This document shows, in pieces, positions 50,610-61,202 of a stretch of DNA of 64,000 bases (the stretch's first letter is position 1; each line of letters begins with the position of its first letter). The notes under the pieces are model-generated. The model had not been told where the DNA came from. It searched no databases and was given only the letters and a program-made list of their open reading frames with translations. The stretch lies in the NCBI GenBank assembly GCA_900074885.1, contig FJUW01000010.1, forward strand, positions 558,001 through 622,000. Direction: 5' to 3'. Made by a program: the position numbers and the translations under genes. Source of the DNA: Rhynchosporium graminicola. Lineage: Eukaryota; Ascomycota; Leotiomycetes; Helotiales; Ploettnerulaceae.

Positions 50610-52075
50610 CTCGAAAGGGTACTTGTTGATAATTCGGATATGCTGAGAATAGAATTGCGATTGAAGTAGCTATCTGGAGGCACGATCAGTCACAGATCCT
50701 TATGAAAATCGAGATAAGTTGAGATGGTGATTTCTTGCATCGGGTAAGGTGGTGAAAGGTCATGTTGGATTGAACTGCATCTTCTACTGGCCTCGTTTGG
50801 ACTTGAGAAGAGAGAAAGTACGCGTGAGGAAATGTGGTTCGAGTCTCTCTCCATACCTTTTTTTTATAAACGTACCTAGCTATACGGGGTTATTGAAGAT
50901 CAAGCGAGTGAGATCTCAAAACACCAAGTAAAGAATTCAGAATTGGATGTTTATAAACGGAAAGCGCCAGCGAATGGTGAGCAGCAGTCAGTAGGAGCGA
51001 AATCAACACAAAACAAATGAGCAGGAGACATTGCTTTTGACCGCGACCTCAAGCCGAAAGCACCAGCCACCTCGAATCAACAAAAGGAAAACCTCCGAGC
51101 CGCATCGAGATATCGTGTCCGCCACTTTGTAACCAATAGCGTAATAATCGACGTGCTGTACTAGCCAACCGGAGGCGGGAATCCGAGCTCGCCCCAGTCA
51201 AAGCATAAGGTATGATGGATTGATGGGATGGCTGAGGATGGCACGGACAGAGAGTACTACTGCACGAGTAGCGTCCTCGAGTACTCTATATAAAGTGGCT
51301 CGCCATTCCGAAATTTCCAATAATAGACGGCAAGCTGCTCCAGACCTCGTGTTGACAGGACTTGTGCATGATCTTGGAGATACGGGTACGGGTTTGTCGC
51401 CACGCGTTTGCAGACTCACACTCATGGCTGCTAAGAGAATACCACAGGTACGTACCTATATCTACCTACCTACCTACCTACGAGTACAGTGGTGAGAAAC
51501 CCAAATTGAGAAAGGCTTCGGCTCCTAGAATAGACTGCTGAAGTCTGAAATTGGACACTGTCCTCCGCCCCGTGGTTTCCGAATCACTCTCCTAAAATTG
51601 GCATCCCTGCGAGCATCAAAATTTTAAAGCTTTAGGTTCGGAAAGGAGCGCGTGTCTCCACTATTGATATGACTCTAAATTCAATGAGACGAAGCTTGTG
51701 AACTTGGTCCAGATTGACGAGACTGTCTCGAGAGTTTCCCTGGAGAGCTACGAATTGAGATGCTTTTCAACCACAAAGCATACCTTGTACGACTGTGAAT
51801 AATTCCAAGCCTAAAGATACAATAAATTCCTAGGCTGAGAGACAAGAGAAAGACCCAAATTTTTTCCGTTTGCTTTTGGGCCAAATTATGGCCAATGAGA
51901 TGACTCTAACATCTGGCCTCGGCCCAGGAGGCTGAACATCTGGACAAAGAGCAAGGATGGGCGGGCACAGCAACCGGGAGCCATCTCCAACTTTCTTCAT
52001 CAACACCAAACACTCCGTATTTCAGCCTAGACTCACCCTAGACATACCAGGCTATCCAGCCTGCCTTTGACATGG
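50610..52075. other. Intergenic region
   Basis: 1,466 bases between divergent starts of the GPI protein and YPT35-like gene. It has a CTAC tetranucleotide repeat (51459-51481) and T8 at about 50868. No supported gene. Confidence 0.4.
51459..51481. repeat. CTAC tetranucleotide microsatellite
   Basis: Repeated CTAC/CCTA units with a related variant just upstream. A simple repeat. Confidence 0.8.
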
Positions 52076-52817
52076 ATGGAGGCTATCCTTAATAATCAGC
52101 AAACGAATCACGGCCATCGCGCAGATGATGAGCTTGCCGCCACGCGAAAGTATGAACTAGGTACAACGACAAAGACATTGACTGCGTCACACTCAGAACA
52201 CGAGATTGACGGTATTGATTCACCTATTATTTCACCCGTGAGCTCGCCGCCGTATTGGGTGCAGTCGCACACTCGATCTTTCTCGAATATCTCCGTCGAG
52301 TCGATACCAGCGGGTGGGATTACGTTACAGGATAATACGGATGAAGGCGATTCGAAGAACAAAGCATGCTGGGCGAGGAGCGTATACATCGAGGACCATG
52401 TAGTAGTTAATGGGAGTAGGACTGGTATAGGCGCATTTGTGGTCTGGAATATAACGGTGGACACGCTGCGAGTAAGACCTCTATGCGGAGAAATAAAGAA
52501 GTGTTGCGCCGAAGCTGATGATTTAAGGGTGGCTCTATGCGGGTTCGAAAGCGATACTCAGAGTTTCACGACCTTCGAGATCGGTTGTTGCAGACTTTTC
52601 CAAATTCGCAAGCTGCCATGCCTCCGTTGCCGTCAAAGAGCTTGATATCGAAGTTCCGGCCGAAGTTTCTCGAGAATCGAAGGAGTGGACTTCAATACTT
52701 CCTCAAGTGAGTACTGGAGTCTTATACTCTTGAAAAGAAACTGATCGATTTAGTTGTATCTTGCTCAATCCCGAGTTCTCCGGATCTCCTGTTCTCAAAG
52801 AATTCCTTTTCTCTTGA
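52076..52817 (+). CDS. YPT35-like PX-domain endosomal protein
   Basis: Exons 52076-52471, 52528-52706 and 52754-52817 give 212 residues. The PX domain starts at ACWARSVYIEDHVVVNGSRT and, after splicing, continues VDTLRGGSMRVRKRYSEFHD, PLPSKSLISKFRPKFLENRR, RSGLQYFLNCILLNPEFSGS and ends SPVLKEFLFS. RKRYSEF is the phosphoinositide-binding motif and PPLPSK the proline loop. This small single-PX layout matches Ypt35/VPS13-adaptor proteins of endosomes and vacuole contact sites. The N-terminal 100 residues are polar and disordered. Both introns are 47-56 nt. Reading through intron 1 gives an unrelated Cys-rich tail, so the splice is important. Confidence 0.88.
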
Positions 52818-53348
52818 AGATTCTTCAAGACTTGTATTGTATAATTCTGTGCATTGGATATGGTGTTAAGGCATGGATGGACCTTGGATATGGCTTCACC
52901 TATTCTTTGGGCATTGGTCATAGGTCATTTTGAGTACATAATGATAAAGCAGATGCCATCGTAATAATGGATTCAGTAAAGTGCTCCTAGATAGACGATA
53001 AGCCGCCATCCAGTGCAAGTGATACGAAGCTCAATGGCCTCAATCTATACCTATGCAAGGTCGAGCCGGTACCTTGCACATTTGAGTCTTTACTTCCATT
53101 CCTACAGACTTTCAGCGAGAGAAACCTCACCTGCCTGTAACAATTAAAAATGGCAAATGCACCATGATTATATAATTTAGAGTTCATCGTGTCATATCAC
53201 GTGTGATATCGCATACAAGGTAGATGGTGCTACTTTACCTCGTCACCTCCTCGAACACTCCTCTCCTTAACACTTCAGCTTTACCAAGCTTACCATAACT
53301 TGAGACTCAGTTAACTCATAATCTTCAACACCCATCCAAATCTTCACG
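52818..53348. other. Intergenic region
   Basis: 531 bases between two + strand genes; nothing supported. Confidence 0.4.
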
Positions 53349-54032
53349 ATGGCGCTCGCACCCAGATTCGCCGGCCAGAAGTTCACTGCTTCAAATGCCC
53401 CAACGCTACACACAGTGGAATTGTACCTGGACTACGTTTGTCCTTATTCGGCCAAGCTATTCAACACAGTTTATACCTCCGTCTTTCCTCTGATTAAGCA
53501 GAAGTATGCCTCGAAGGTGCAGATCCTGTTCAGACAGCAGATCCAGCCATGGCATCCATCTTCAACATTAGTACATGAAGCTGGCGTAGCGGTCCTCAAG
53601 CTGCAACCTGCCAAATTCTTTGAGTTCAGCAAGGTATGACCAAATTTTCATCTGTGAGCATCCACAAGGATATGAGTTGATGAGAATTCACAGGCACTAT
53701 TTGATGACTCAAAATCATTCTACGACGTCAATGTCGTTAATGAGACGCGCAATAAGACCTACGAGCGTCTTGCTAAGATCGGAGGTAAAGTTGGTGTTGA
53801 TGAGAAGGAGATGTACAAGCTCTTGCACATTTCTGACAAGCCTGGCGAAGATGGGTCGCTGAACATTGGAAATGGTGTTACGAATGATTTGAAGGTTTTG
53901 GTCAAGATGAATCGTATGCAAGGTGTTCATGTCACGCCTACGGTGGTGTTCAACGGAGTAGTCGAGAATGGAATTTCTTCGAGCTTCTCAGCGGAACAGT
54001 GGGAGGAGTGGCTAGAGAATAATGTCAAGTGA
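53349..54032 (+). CDS. DsbA-like thioredoxin-fold protein
   Basis: Exons 53349-53633 and 53694-54032 give 207 residues. The N-terminus leads to VELYLDYVCPYSAKLFNTVY, a thioredoxin-fold active-site position of type CPYS in which the second Cys is replaced by Ser, as in DsbA/FrnE-like and glutathione-linked relatives. Later marks are IQPWHPSSTLVHEAGVAVLK and the cis-Pro strand GVHVTPTVVFNGVVENGISS. There is no signal peptide, so it is probably cytosolic. The natural substrate is unknown; with only one active-site Cys a monothiol or non-redox role is inferred. The C-terminus SAEQWEEWLENNVK is typical of the family. The intron is 60 nt. Confidence 0.82.
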
Positions 54033-55199
54033 CTGGATGTTAGTCATTCGACTAGGATGGTTGGTTTGAAGGTGATGCTATGATTCTGCAAAGCTCTGAG
54101 GTTGATCTTGGTTTCAACGCATTGTTGCTTTTAGACGACTCGAGGTTGGACTACTGCACCCTGTGTAATAGAGTTTCCTTTTCTAATAACAGTTCCGAGC
54201 TCTTTGTAATTATTACAAGACTTCACTGAAGAGCCGAGCTGTAGTCATAACGGTAACGTGAAATTTCTTTTTCATAAAATACCGGATGTCAAGTCATGAC
54301 TCGAAGAAAGTGCTCCATCTTTGCACCATATAATTTCAGGTCCTAAAAATGTCAATCGGTCTTTGACAGTGAGAATGTTGGGTGTCATACTGGCGGTAGG
54401 AAGGCACAGAGTAGACTAGTCCTGGTGAACTCTGCCAGAGTCTCCTCGGCCACCTTTCTTCTGATGTTGATATGTCCCTATTCGACTCAGCTTTTAAAGC
54501 TTGTAAGCAATGCCTTTTCCACACGTGCATAGATGATCAGATTTTCTTCTGCTGTTACAAATATCCTATTCAACGGATACCACTTGACAGGAGAAGCTCA
54601 AGGCATGCCCAAGCATCAGATATCCTCCTGTTTCGCTCGATATCTCGGGATTATCTACCTTGTCACATCAAGACATTCACGAGAAGAACCAGATCGGATT
54701 TGCTAAGTGCTTAGACGGTGCTCGACGTTGTCGAGGTTCTCGTCTGCTACAAATCCGTTCCGACTCCCGAGATAGACCCAGCTTGGGGGCGTGTTTCCAT
54801 CTGGACTGTGAAACGCTTGATCTCTTCTCCCCAATTTTTAAACTATTGTCGCCAATCTTGTCGTCAGCAGGAGTCCGGAAGACCTGTGTCTTAGCTGTTG
54901 AAGGTATCAAATCAAGCTTATTTTCATTCAAACAAGGATCACTGGTTGGCTACATGCAATATGTTATGTTGGTCAGGATCCTGTCAGTGTCAGGACTATG
55001 CAATGTTAGTATGGACAAGAAAAACGGCAAACCCCTCGATCAAAGTTGATGGAGACTGGTCCGAACGTCTTTTCTCGGTTTTTCCCTTGCATCCAGATAC
55101 TCATCGATTGTTCTTCGCTAGTATTTGGGTTCGTCGAAAACTTGTCCGGTTCGCGATATCAATCTCCCTCGTTAATCATCCGCCTGCTCAGTCACGGAC
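54033..55199. other. Intergenic region
   Basis: 1,167 bases between two + strand genes. Open frames at 54472-54714 and 54660-55049 have no recognisable similarity. Confidence 0.4.
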
Positions 55200-56151
55200 A
55201 TGGTTCCTAAGTTTGCATCCATATCGTATTTCCTATCTCTTGCTGTCTCAATTCTTGCGCCTACCAGCTCTGCGCAAGACTCGAATACATGTTATGTACT
55301 CAATGGGAGGAAGACTTATGATTCTGGATATCGATGCAATAACGTAACCACTGGGCATTCAGCTTGTTGTGGAGAAGGTGCGGTTTGCTACTCGAATGGT
55401 CTATGTCAACAATTCAACGGACCAATGGTAGACTTCCTGAGAGTCGGCTGTACGGATCGTACATGGCAAGACCCAGCTTGCTTTACTCAATGCGCATATC
55501 GTGAGTCGGGTCAAACACTGTCAAATCCAACGTTTCCTTCCTTACTCATTATTATACTTAGTTCAACACTTTACTACCGCAGGAGTAAGATTCTGTAATG
55601 TGTCCATCGAAACCTCAACATCATACTGCTGCGACGATGGATCTCAGGGCGTTGGTAGTTTCCACTGCTGCGAAAATCCGAGGTCAATCTTTCGGCTTAG
55701 TCCCGCTGGGACTTTTCTGGCGCAGATGCCTTTGTCCCAACTGTTCCCGTCGGCAAAATCCTTTTCGCGCACATCCCCGACTTCTACAAGCGCCACCATA
55801 TCACCGGCTCTAGTAACAAGCATGAGTAGCTCACCATCAGATGACGATGGCTCAAGTAACACCGTTGTTATTGGCGCAGCATTGGGAGTTTCAGGAGCGA
55901 TCATTTCAATCGGCCTTTGCGGTCTCTCCCTTTGGCGCCGGAAAAGGAATGCGAAGCAGAACAAAGCTTTCGAATTACAGCATGACGAGGCAGCTAGAGG
56001 GCCTGTATATCGTCATGATAGTATTTCGCTGAAAGCATTCGAAGTGAACATCTCGCCTGTAACACCAAAGGCGTATCCCAGGGCCAGCGACCATCCAGCT
56101 GCCACTCAGGAAGTGCCTTCTCGGAATAAAGCTTACGAACTTGGTGCTTAA
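55200..56151 (+). CDS. Cys-rich single-pass membrane protein (Mid2/WSC-like architecture)
   Basis: Exons 55200-55500 and 55583-56151 give 289 residues. A signal peptide (SISYFLSLAVSILAPTSSAQ) precedes a Cys-rich ectodomain: CYVLNGRKTYDSGYRCNNVT, SACCGEGAVCYSNGLCQ, VGCTDRTWQDPACFTQCAY, then CCDDGSQGVGSFHCCENPR. A Ser/Thr-rich stalk (SFSRTSPTSTSATISPALVT) and one transmembrane helix (TVVIGAALGVSGAIISIGLC) follow, ending in a basic cytosolic tail with WRRKRNAKQNK. The layout is like fungal surface sensor or mid2-like proteins common in Pezizomycotina; I do not recognise a named family. Role unknown. Confidence 0.8.
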
Positions 56152-57557
56152 AAAGCTGGTCTTTGTTTAGGGAGCACTGAATGACTGTAGAATGGGACGT
56201 ACGAAACGAGAATTTCATAATTATCATGACGTTTCCCAGTTCGGTATGGTTGCAACCGAGGTATATTTTATTTCACAAATGTTGCAAAGCAAGGCGTTTG
56301 GAGATAGAAAAGAGCTATCATTGTTGGGCATACGTTCTTCATATCAGCCGAGACAAGATTCCTGACACTGGATGTGTAGAGCTATTATGCACATACACAT
56401 GGCGCTGTTTGGAACACGACTTATCTCTGGTAGAATCTGTGCAACGCTGTGCTATTCGTCCCATTTGTTTTTCCTCTTCAGCACGTTCTTCGCATTCAAC
56501 CAAACGAATATTCGGATCCTATTCCTAATTAGCATCACCGTCTCATAGTTCTGCTGGACAAAATTTTGAAGATACCCATTTCAGGACTATGTTTTGTTCA
56601 AATAGTCCATTTACCCATTTCCTAATACCAAAAAACACTTTCAGTCCACAGTCGCAGGCTCGATTCCCTGCCTCTAGTAGGTGGACATCGGTACTAGTTT
56701 TTCTGGCGAAGAAATGTCTCTGGCGAAGATCGGAAGCAAAGTCGTCGCCTGATATCATCGCTTTGGTAAAATCATCAAATATTTGTTTGACTACCAGAGA
56801 ACGACTCAAAAGAAGTCCGGTTAAAATTTCCGATGGCATAAGTTGACATTGCATGACAATTTTCGAAGTAGAACTTTAAGGTCACATAATTCCTTTTTCG
56901 GATATGAGTTTGTTCAGGTAAATACGCACCATACAAGTGTACAGATCCCCAATCGTAAACAAGGTATTTCCTAGGACACTAGAACTTCACTACAGAATTC
57001 AAGAATTATTCAAGGAACTTAAGAGTAGTCTAATGTTAGCTCTAGTTTTACAGCTAGAGGTACCTACGAATTTCAAAAGTAAAACCAGTTGCGGTCAAGA
57101 ACAACAATAACGACTAGAAATCCAGCTGTAGATCAGGCCTTCGCATGACTGGCTACCGAATCCGAACCCTCCACCTACGAACTCAAGATCGCGATGAAAG
57201 TCTATATACATGACTTGATAAGGCTGTTTCGTTTCAACACATGGCGCAAAAGGCGAACTCCGAAATGTGTGGTCTAGGAAGCTGACTCGCTTCGCTTGCG
57301 CACGGTCGGTTCGCTCATATTGTTTCGATTCTCGTTGCAGACTTGAGATGGATTCCAAAGATGTTTTAAGGCTGACTTATCCTTTTCTAAATCCGGATTA
57401 ACGTTTGCGAATGTTTGGGGAACATGTATATAGGGCTGCGCTGTCGCTGAACTTTTGAGGGCGTATTTGGTGTTTTGCGCAGTCGTTATCTTTCGAGCCT
57501 CAAAGTGAGGTTGCTGTTTCGCTTAATTAAGGATTAATTGTCGGTTGCCTGGCAGAT
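56152..57557. other. Intergenic region
   Basis: 1,406 bases upstream of the pectinesterase gene. The minus-strand frame 56543-56854 and its + strand counterpart look vaguely protein-like but have no similarity or splice partners I can support. Confidence 0.4.
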
Positions 57558-58845
57558 ATGCGGGCTTCTATTTTGGTCAACGGCTTGGTGTGTGTTAATA
57601 CGGTATGGTGTGCGACGTTGGAAGTTGGATCGGGGAAGACATATGCTACTGTAAGTCAAGTCTAGATCGATCTCTATCACAATTTGTAGCCGTTGGAAAG
57701 GACATTTGCTGACAAGTCTTCCTGTATGTTAGATATCAGACGCGTTAGCAAAAGCCGCCGAGGGAGATACCATCTCGCTTGCTGCCGGGACTTATAAAGA
57801 GAAACTCACGATCGCGAAGAATAACATCACGATGAAAGGCCCTACGTTCCCGAGTCTGGATCCAGCTGGGAACAAAGCTACCATTACAGCGGCGACATAT
57901 TCGAAAGATGTAAAGGGTAATGATGGTAGTGGTATGTCTCTGGTTTCACCATGAAGTTGTGTTGACACTCATCTTCCAGTTTTCACAACATGCTAATTTC
58001 TTCTTCCCAAACCAGCAACTCTTCTAGTAACAGGCTCCCGTTTCTCCCTGTACAATATCAATATCGCCAACACAGCAGGAAATGACAGTCAGGCCGTCAC
58101 TCTCGCTATCAAGGGCTCTCAGAACGCTTTCTATGCTAGCAATATACTTGGGTACCAAGATACGTTGTATGCACATGAGGGATCGTCTTTTTACGGGAGC
58201 TGCTACGTGGAAGGTGCGGTCGATTTTGTGTTTGGGATTTCGGGACAGGCGTGGTTGCAGGGCTGTAAGATTGCGGTGTTGAAACCGAAAGGGACGATTA
58301 CGGCACAGGGAAGGACGAGTGCCGATTCGACAGGATACATTGTTTTGGATAAAGCGTGAGTTGCTCACTTTTCTTGGACCCGTAAGGACGTGGATCTCGC
58401 TAATGCTAAATTCCATTGTAGGAAAATCGTCACCGGTCCTAGTGCAGCGCCCAATACGAAGGGGACAAATTTCCTTGGCCGCCCGTACGGCGACTTTTCG
58501 CGGACTGTCTTCCAGAATAGCGATCTTGGGGGTGTGATTGTCTCTGAAGGATGGGAACGTCAGTCTTTCCCCTCTATCCCCCGCCATCTGACCACAGTCC
58601 TCCTTGTGACTGTCTTTTTTTGATTCGACTTTGCTGACGGTGTGTTATTGTCTACAGCTTTCTCGCCTGGTCAGAATACGCGTCAAGTGCTGGCAGCGGA
58701 GTTCAACAATGCCAATGCGAACAACGGGAACGGTACGAGGGTTTCGTTCGCGAGCAAGGCGAGCAAAGCAGTAGATATTGGGGAGATTTTGCCAGATCAC
58801 CAGAAATGGGTCAATCCTAAATTTTTGGGCGTCAGTGCGCCTTAA
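57558..58845 (+). CDS. Secreted pectin methylesterase (CE8)
   Basis: Five exons (57558-57650, 57733-57931, 58016-58355, 58422-58558, 58658-58845) give 318 residues. A short secretion leader (MRASILVNGLVCVNTVWCAT) precedes the parallel beta-helix. CE8 marks: TISDALAKAAEGDTISLAAG-like start (here ISDALAKAAEGD), GTYKEKLTI, GSQNAFYASNILGYQDTLYA, FYGSCYVEGAVDFVFGISGQ and FLGRPYGDFSRTVFQ. The conserved Gln and Asp of GYQDTLYA, the Asp of GAVDFVFG and the Arg of LGRPY correspond to the known catalytic set. It removes methyl esters from pectin in plant cell walls, preparing it for other enzymes. Exon 4 ends at a GTCAGT donor, weaker but in phase. The extracellular role fits a plant-associated fungus. 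Confidence 0.92.
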
Positions 58846-60163
58846 GGATTCGGGTTTGTTTATTGGCGCGATAGATTTGTTGACTGGATTTTTCTCGGGA
58901 TACTGTAGCGTTGAAGGGGGCCATTCTTATGCGTATGCAAACCACCGAGTAATGTCTCTGTAATTTTTTTATTTTTTGTTTTTCGCGAGATGCGTGTAGG
59001 TTTTGGTCATTACGTTTTTGTGTTATTGTTTTATTGCAGCGTTGAGATAAGAGAAGGTAGAACTCAGTCTCAATCCGAGCCTAGATCGGATCGTCGAATT
59101 TACAGAATATCGAGAGAGCCTATGCACACTAGAAATGATATAGTTGCCAAATGAATGAAAGCTCCAGTAGCAAGAACCTGCGCACAGGATGTCCTACAGT
59201 CATGTTATCCCACAATTTCGAATTGGGGTTCCAGGCTCGAGTCAAGTTGAGACACGAGTTTCAATCGGACTACCGTTAGAGAAGAGACCTTTGTTTATTA
59301 CATCCGCATCGCTTGACCAGCTTAATTTAACGTACCGGGTCGGACATACCTCACGCAAGCAGAAGTAGGTTTTTAAGATACAGACATGACATGCGTGACT
59401 GGAGAACTTGGTGTCTAGCGCAACGGACCTATGTACCTCAAGAAAGCCTTCGAGTAAATACATAACTCCGAAGGTTTACTTCACAGAATGGAGTATGACC
59501 AAATTTCGGATTCGCAGTGATGATACAGACAGAACATAGCTAAAATGACATCAAAAATCCTGTGAATGTTTGACGACTCGGGCAAGGTGAGAATTATGAG
59601 AGATGACTTTTGCTCAGCCCCTACATTTCAAGGTCATCAGATATGATCACAATACGAATGTCAAGTCCGGCAAAACTCTCCTCGACACGTGCCTGCCATC
59701 ACCCGCAGTGTACATACATATTGGTGTGGTGAAACAATTGTTGACTGACAGTAGGCGGCTCCGGAATATATCCCGACCAACTAAATCATCGCAATCTCGA
59801 AGAGCCAGCGCATGCATACCTATACCTCCGCGAACGTTCACTGACATCATTCTTCCATACGGCAGACAGAAGACCAAAAAAGCGACGCCAAGTACTTGTC
59901 TCGGCAGAAGTGTAACAACAATAAACAATCCGTTTGCAATTGACTTTTGTTTGTAATTCATTTGACAGCTAAAAAGCTTATGCCAAAGCAACGCAGAAAT
60001 AGAGTAGATACTAAGTAAGTAAATAGAGTATGGGTTAAAGTATGTTTGGGATAACAATCCCGCCATATGCACAATGCGGTCAGATTGTGGATTGTGGACA
60101 GGCCTCCCTCCCCTCCAGCATTGCTGCAAGCTATAAGCCGAGTACAATATCCCAACAACCACA

Positions 60164-60187
60164 GTCGAGTCGAGTCGAGTCGAGTCA
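60164..60187. repeat. (GTCGA)n pentanucleotide repeat
   Basis: About five copies of GAGTC/GTCGA. A simple tandem repeat. Confidence 0.85.
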
Positions 60188-60738
60188 ACACTGAAATTTC
60201 CTCCACCGTTCGTTAAGAAAAGAAGAAAGATAGGCGCAGAGGAAGAAGCGGAGTCAGTATTTGATAGATACTTAAATATAGGTACAGTACTAGTGCTACT
60301 CTTCGTGATGTTGTGCCAAGAAACCAGGACCTTTATTTAATTAACCTTTTGCGGGCTGGGCTGATCTGGCTGTGAGTGAGAGAGTGAGTGAGTGCGTGCT
60401 TGTCGATGCTAGACAAAAGTCAATTGGGTTACCAAGAACACCTACCTACCTTGTGACCGAGAGATCAAGCAAAGTAAGTCACTCAGTGATTCCCGGACTT
60501 CACTTTACTCTTGTAATGAGCGATGTCCCGAAAACACCTGTAAGGCTCGGTTGGTTTGACTTGATATTTTGACTTGAAATTAAGGTTGAAAGTCACGAAC
60601 GAAATCGATTTTGCCCTTGTGCTTTTGGGGCTGAACTTGTTGACTTGGCAAACCAATAGCGACAGCGACGGACAATGCTGTGGCTGGCTTCAGGTAGGCG
60701 GTGGGTGGCGGCATACATCTCTCCTCTCAGACAATTGA

Positions 60739-60782
60739 ATTGCTTTGCTTTGCTTTGCTCTGCTCTGCTCTGCTCTGCTTTT
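60739..60782. repeat. (TTTGC)n / (TCTGC)n pentanucleotide repeat
   Basis: Three TTTGC units pass into four TCTGC units, a repeat with a point-variant block. Confidence 0.85.
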
Positions 60783-60838
60783 CTTTATCCTACTTTACAT
60801 GACTCGAGAGAAAGAAATCTATTGCCAGCTATTCTGCG

Positions 60839-60859
60839 CCACGTCCACGTCCACGTCCA
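60839..60859. repeat. CCACGT hexanucleotide repeat
   Basis: Three CCACGT units. A short simple repeat upstream of the sensor-kinase gene. Confidence 0.75.
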
Positions 60860-60929
60860 TATTCACGCCCGCGTCACAAACCTCGGCATTGGGTGCATGC
60901 GCCCATTGCAATTGCTTGGTGCCAAAAAC

Positions 60930-60959
60930 AGGACAGGACAGGACAGGACAGGACAGGAG
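60930..60959. repeat. (GGACA)n pentanucleotide repeat
   Basis: Six copies of GGACA or its near variant. Confidence 0.85.
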
Positions 60960-61033
60960 AGGACCACAGCACCACAGCACTACCCCCGCCTTCACGATAC
61001 CTTGATTTCCTCTCAGTAACTAGCCTACCTACG

Positions 61034-61059
61034 CAAGGCAAGGCAAGGCAAGGCAAGGC
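61034..61059. repeat. (AAGGC)n pentanucleotide repeat
   Basis: Five copies of CAAGG/AAGGC. Confidence 0.85.
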
Positions 61060-61202
61060 TCCGACTCACCTACCTACAACCAACCTGACTTGTCGACCCA
61101 GCTGCAGGTAGCTCGCCGGCGCATTGCACGAGTTCGGGGATTCCCAGGAGGAAGGCGCGTCACTACCGCACTACACTATAGCGCCATCCCATCTCGAGCT
61201 TC

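Larger units (their letters stand above)
58846..61202. other. Long microsatellite-rich intergenic region
   Basis: 2,357 bases upstream of the sensor-kinase gene with no supported gene. The distal half carries five different short tandem repeats between 60160 and 61060, listed separately. The first 1.2 kb show no landmark. Confidence 0.5.

Noticed and set aside
50749..50880. GGTTCGAGTCTC near 50837 followed by T8, like a Pol III B box and terminator
   Set aside because: No A box or acceptor-stem pairing was found upstream, so a tRNA is not supported.
56635..56680. GGCTCGATTCCC word resembling a tRNA T-arm
   Set aside because: The flanking bases do not fold into a D-arm, anticodon arm or acceptor stem, and the T-stem would need an 8-base loop.
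56543..56854. Minus-strand frame of 103 codons, partly hydrophilic and protein-like
   Set aside because: No similarity, no splice partners and an equally open frame on the opposite strand.
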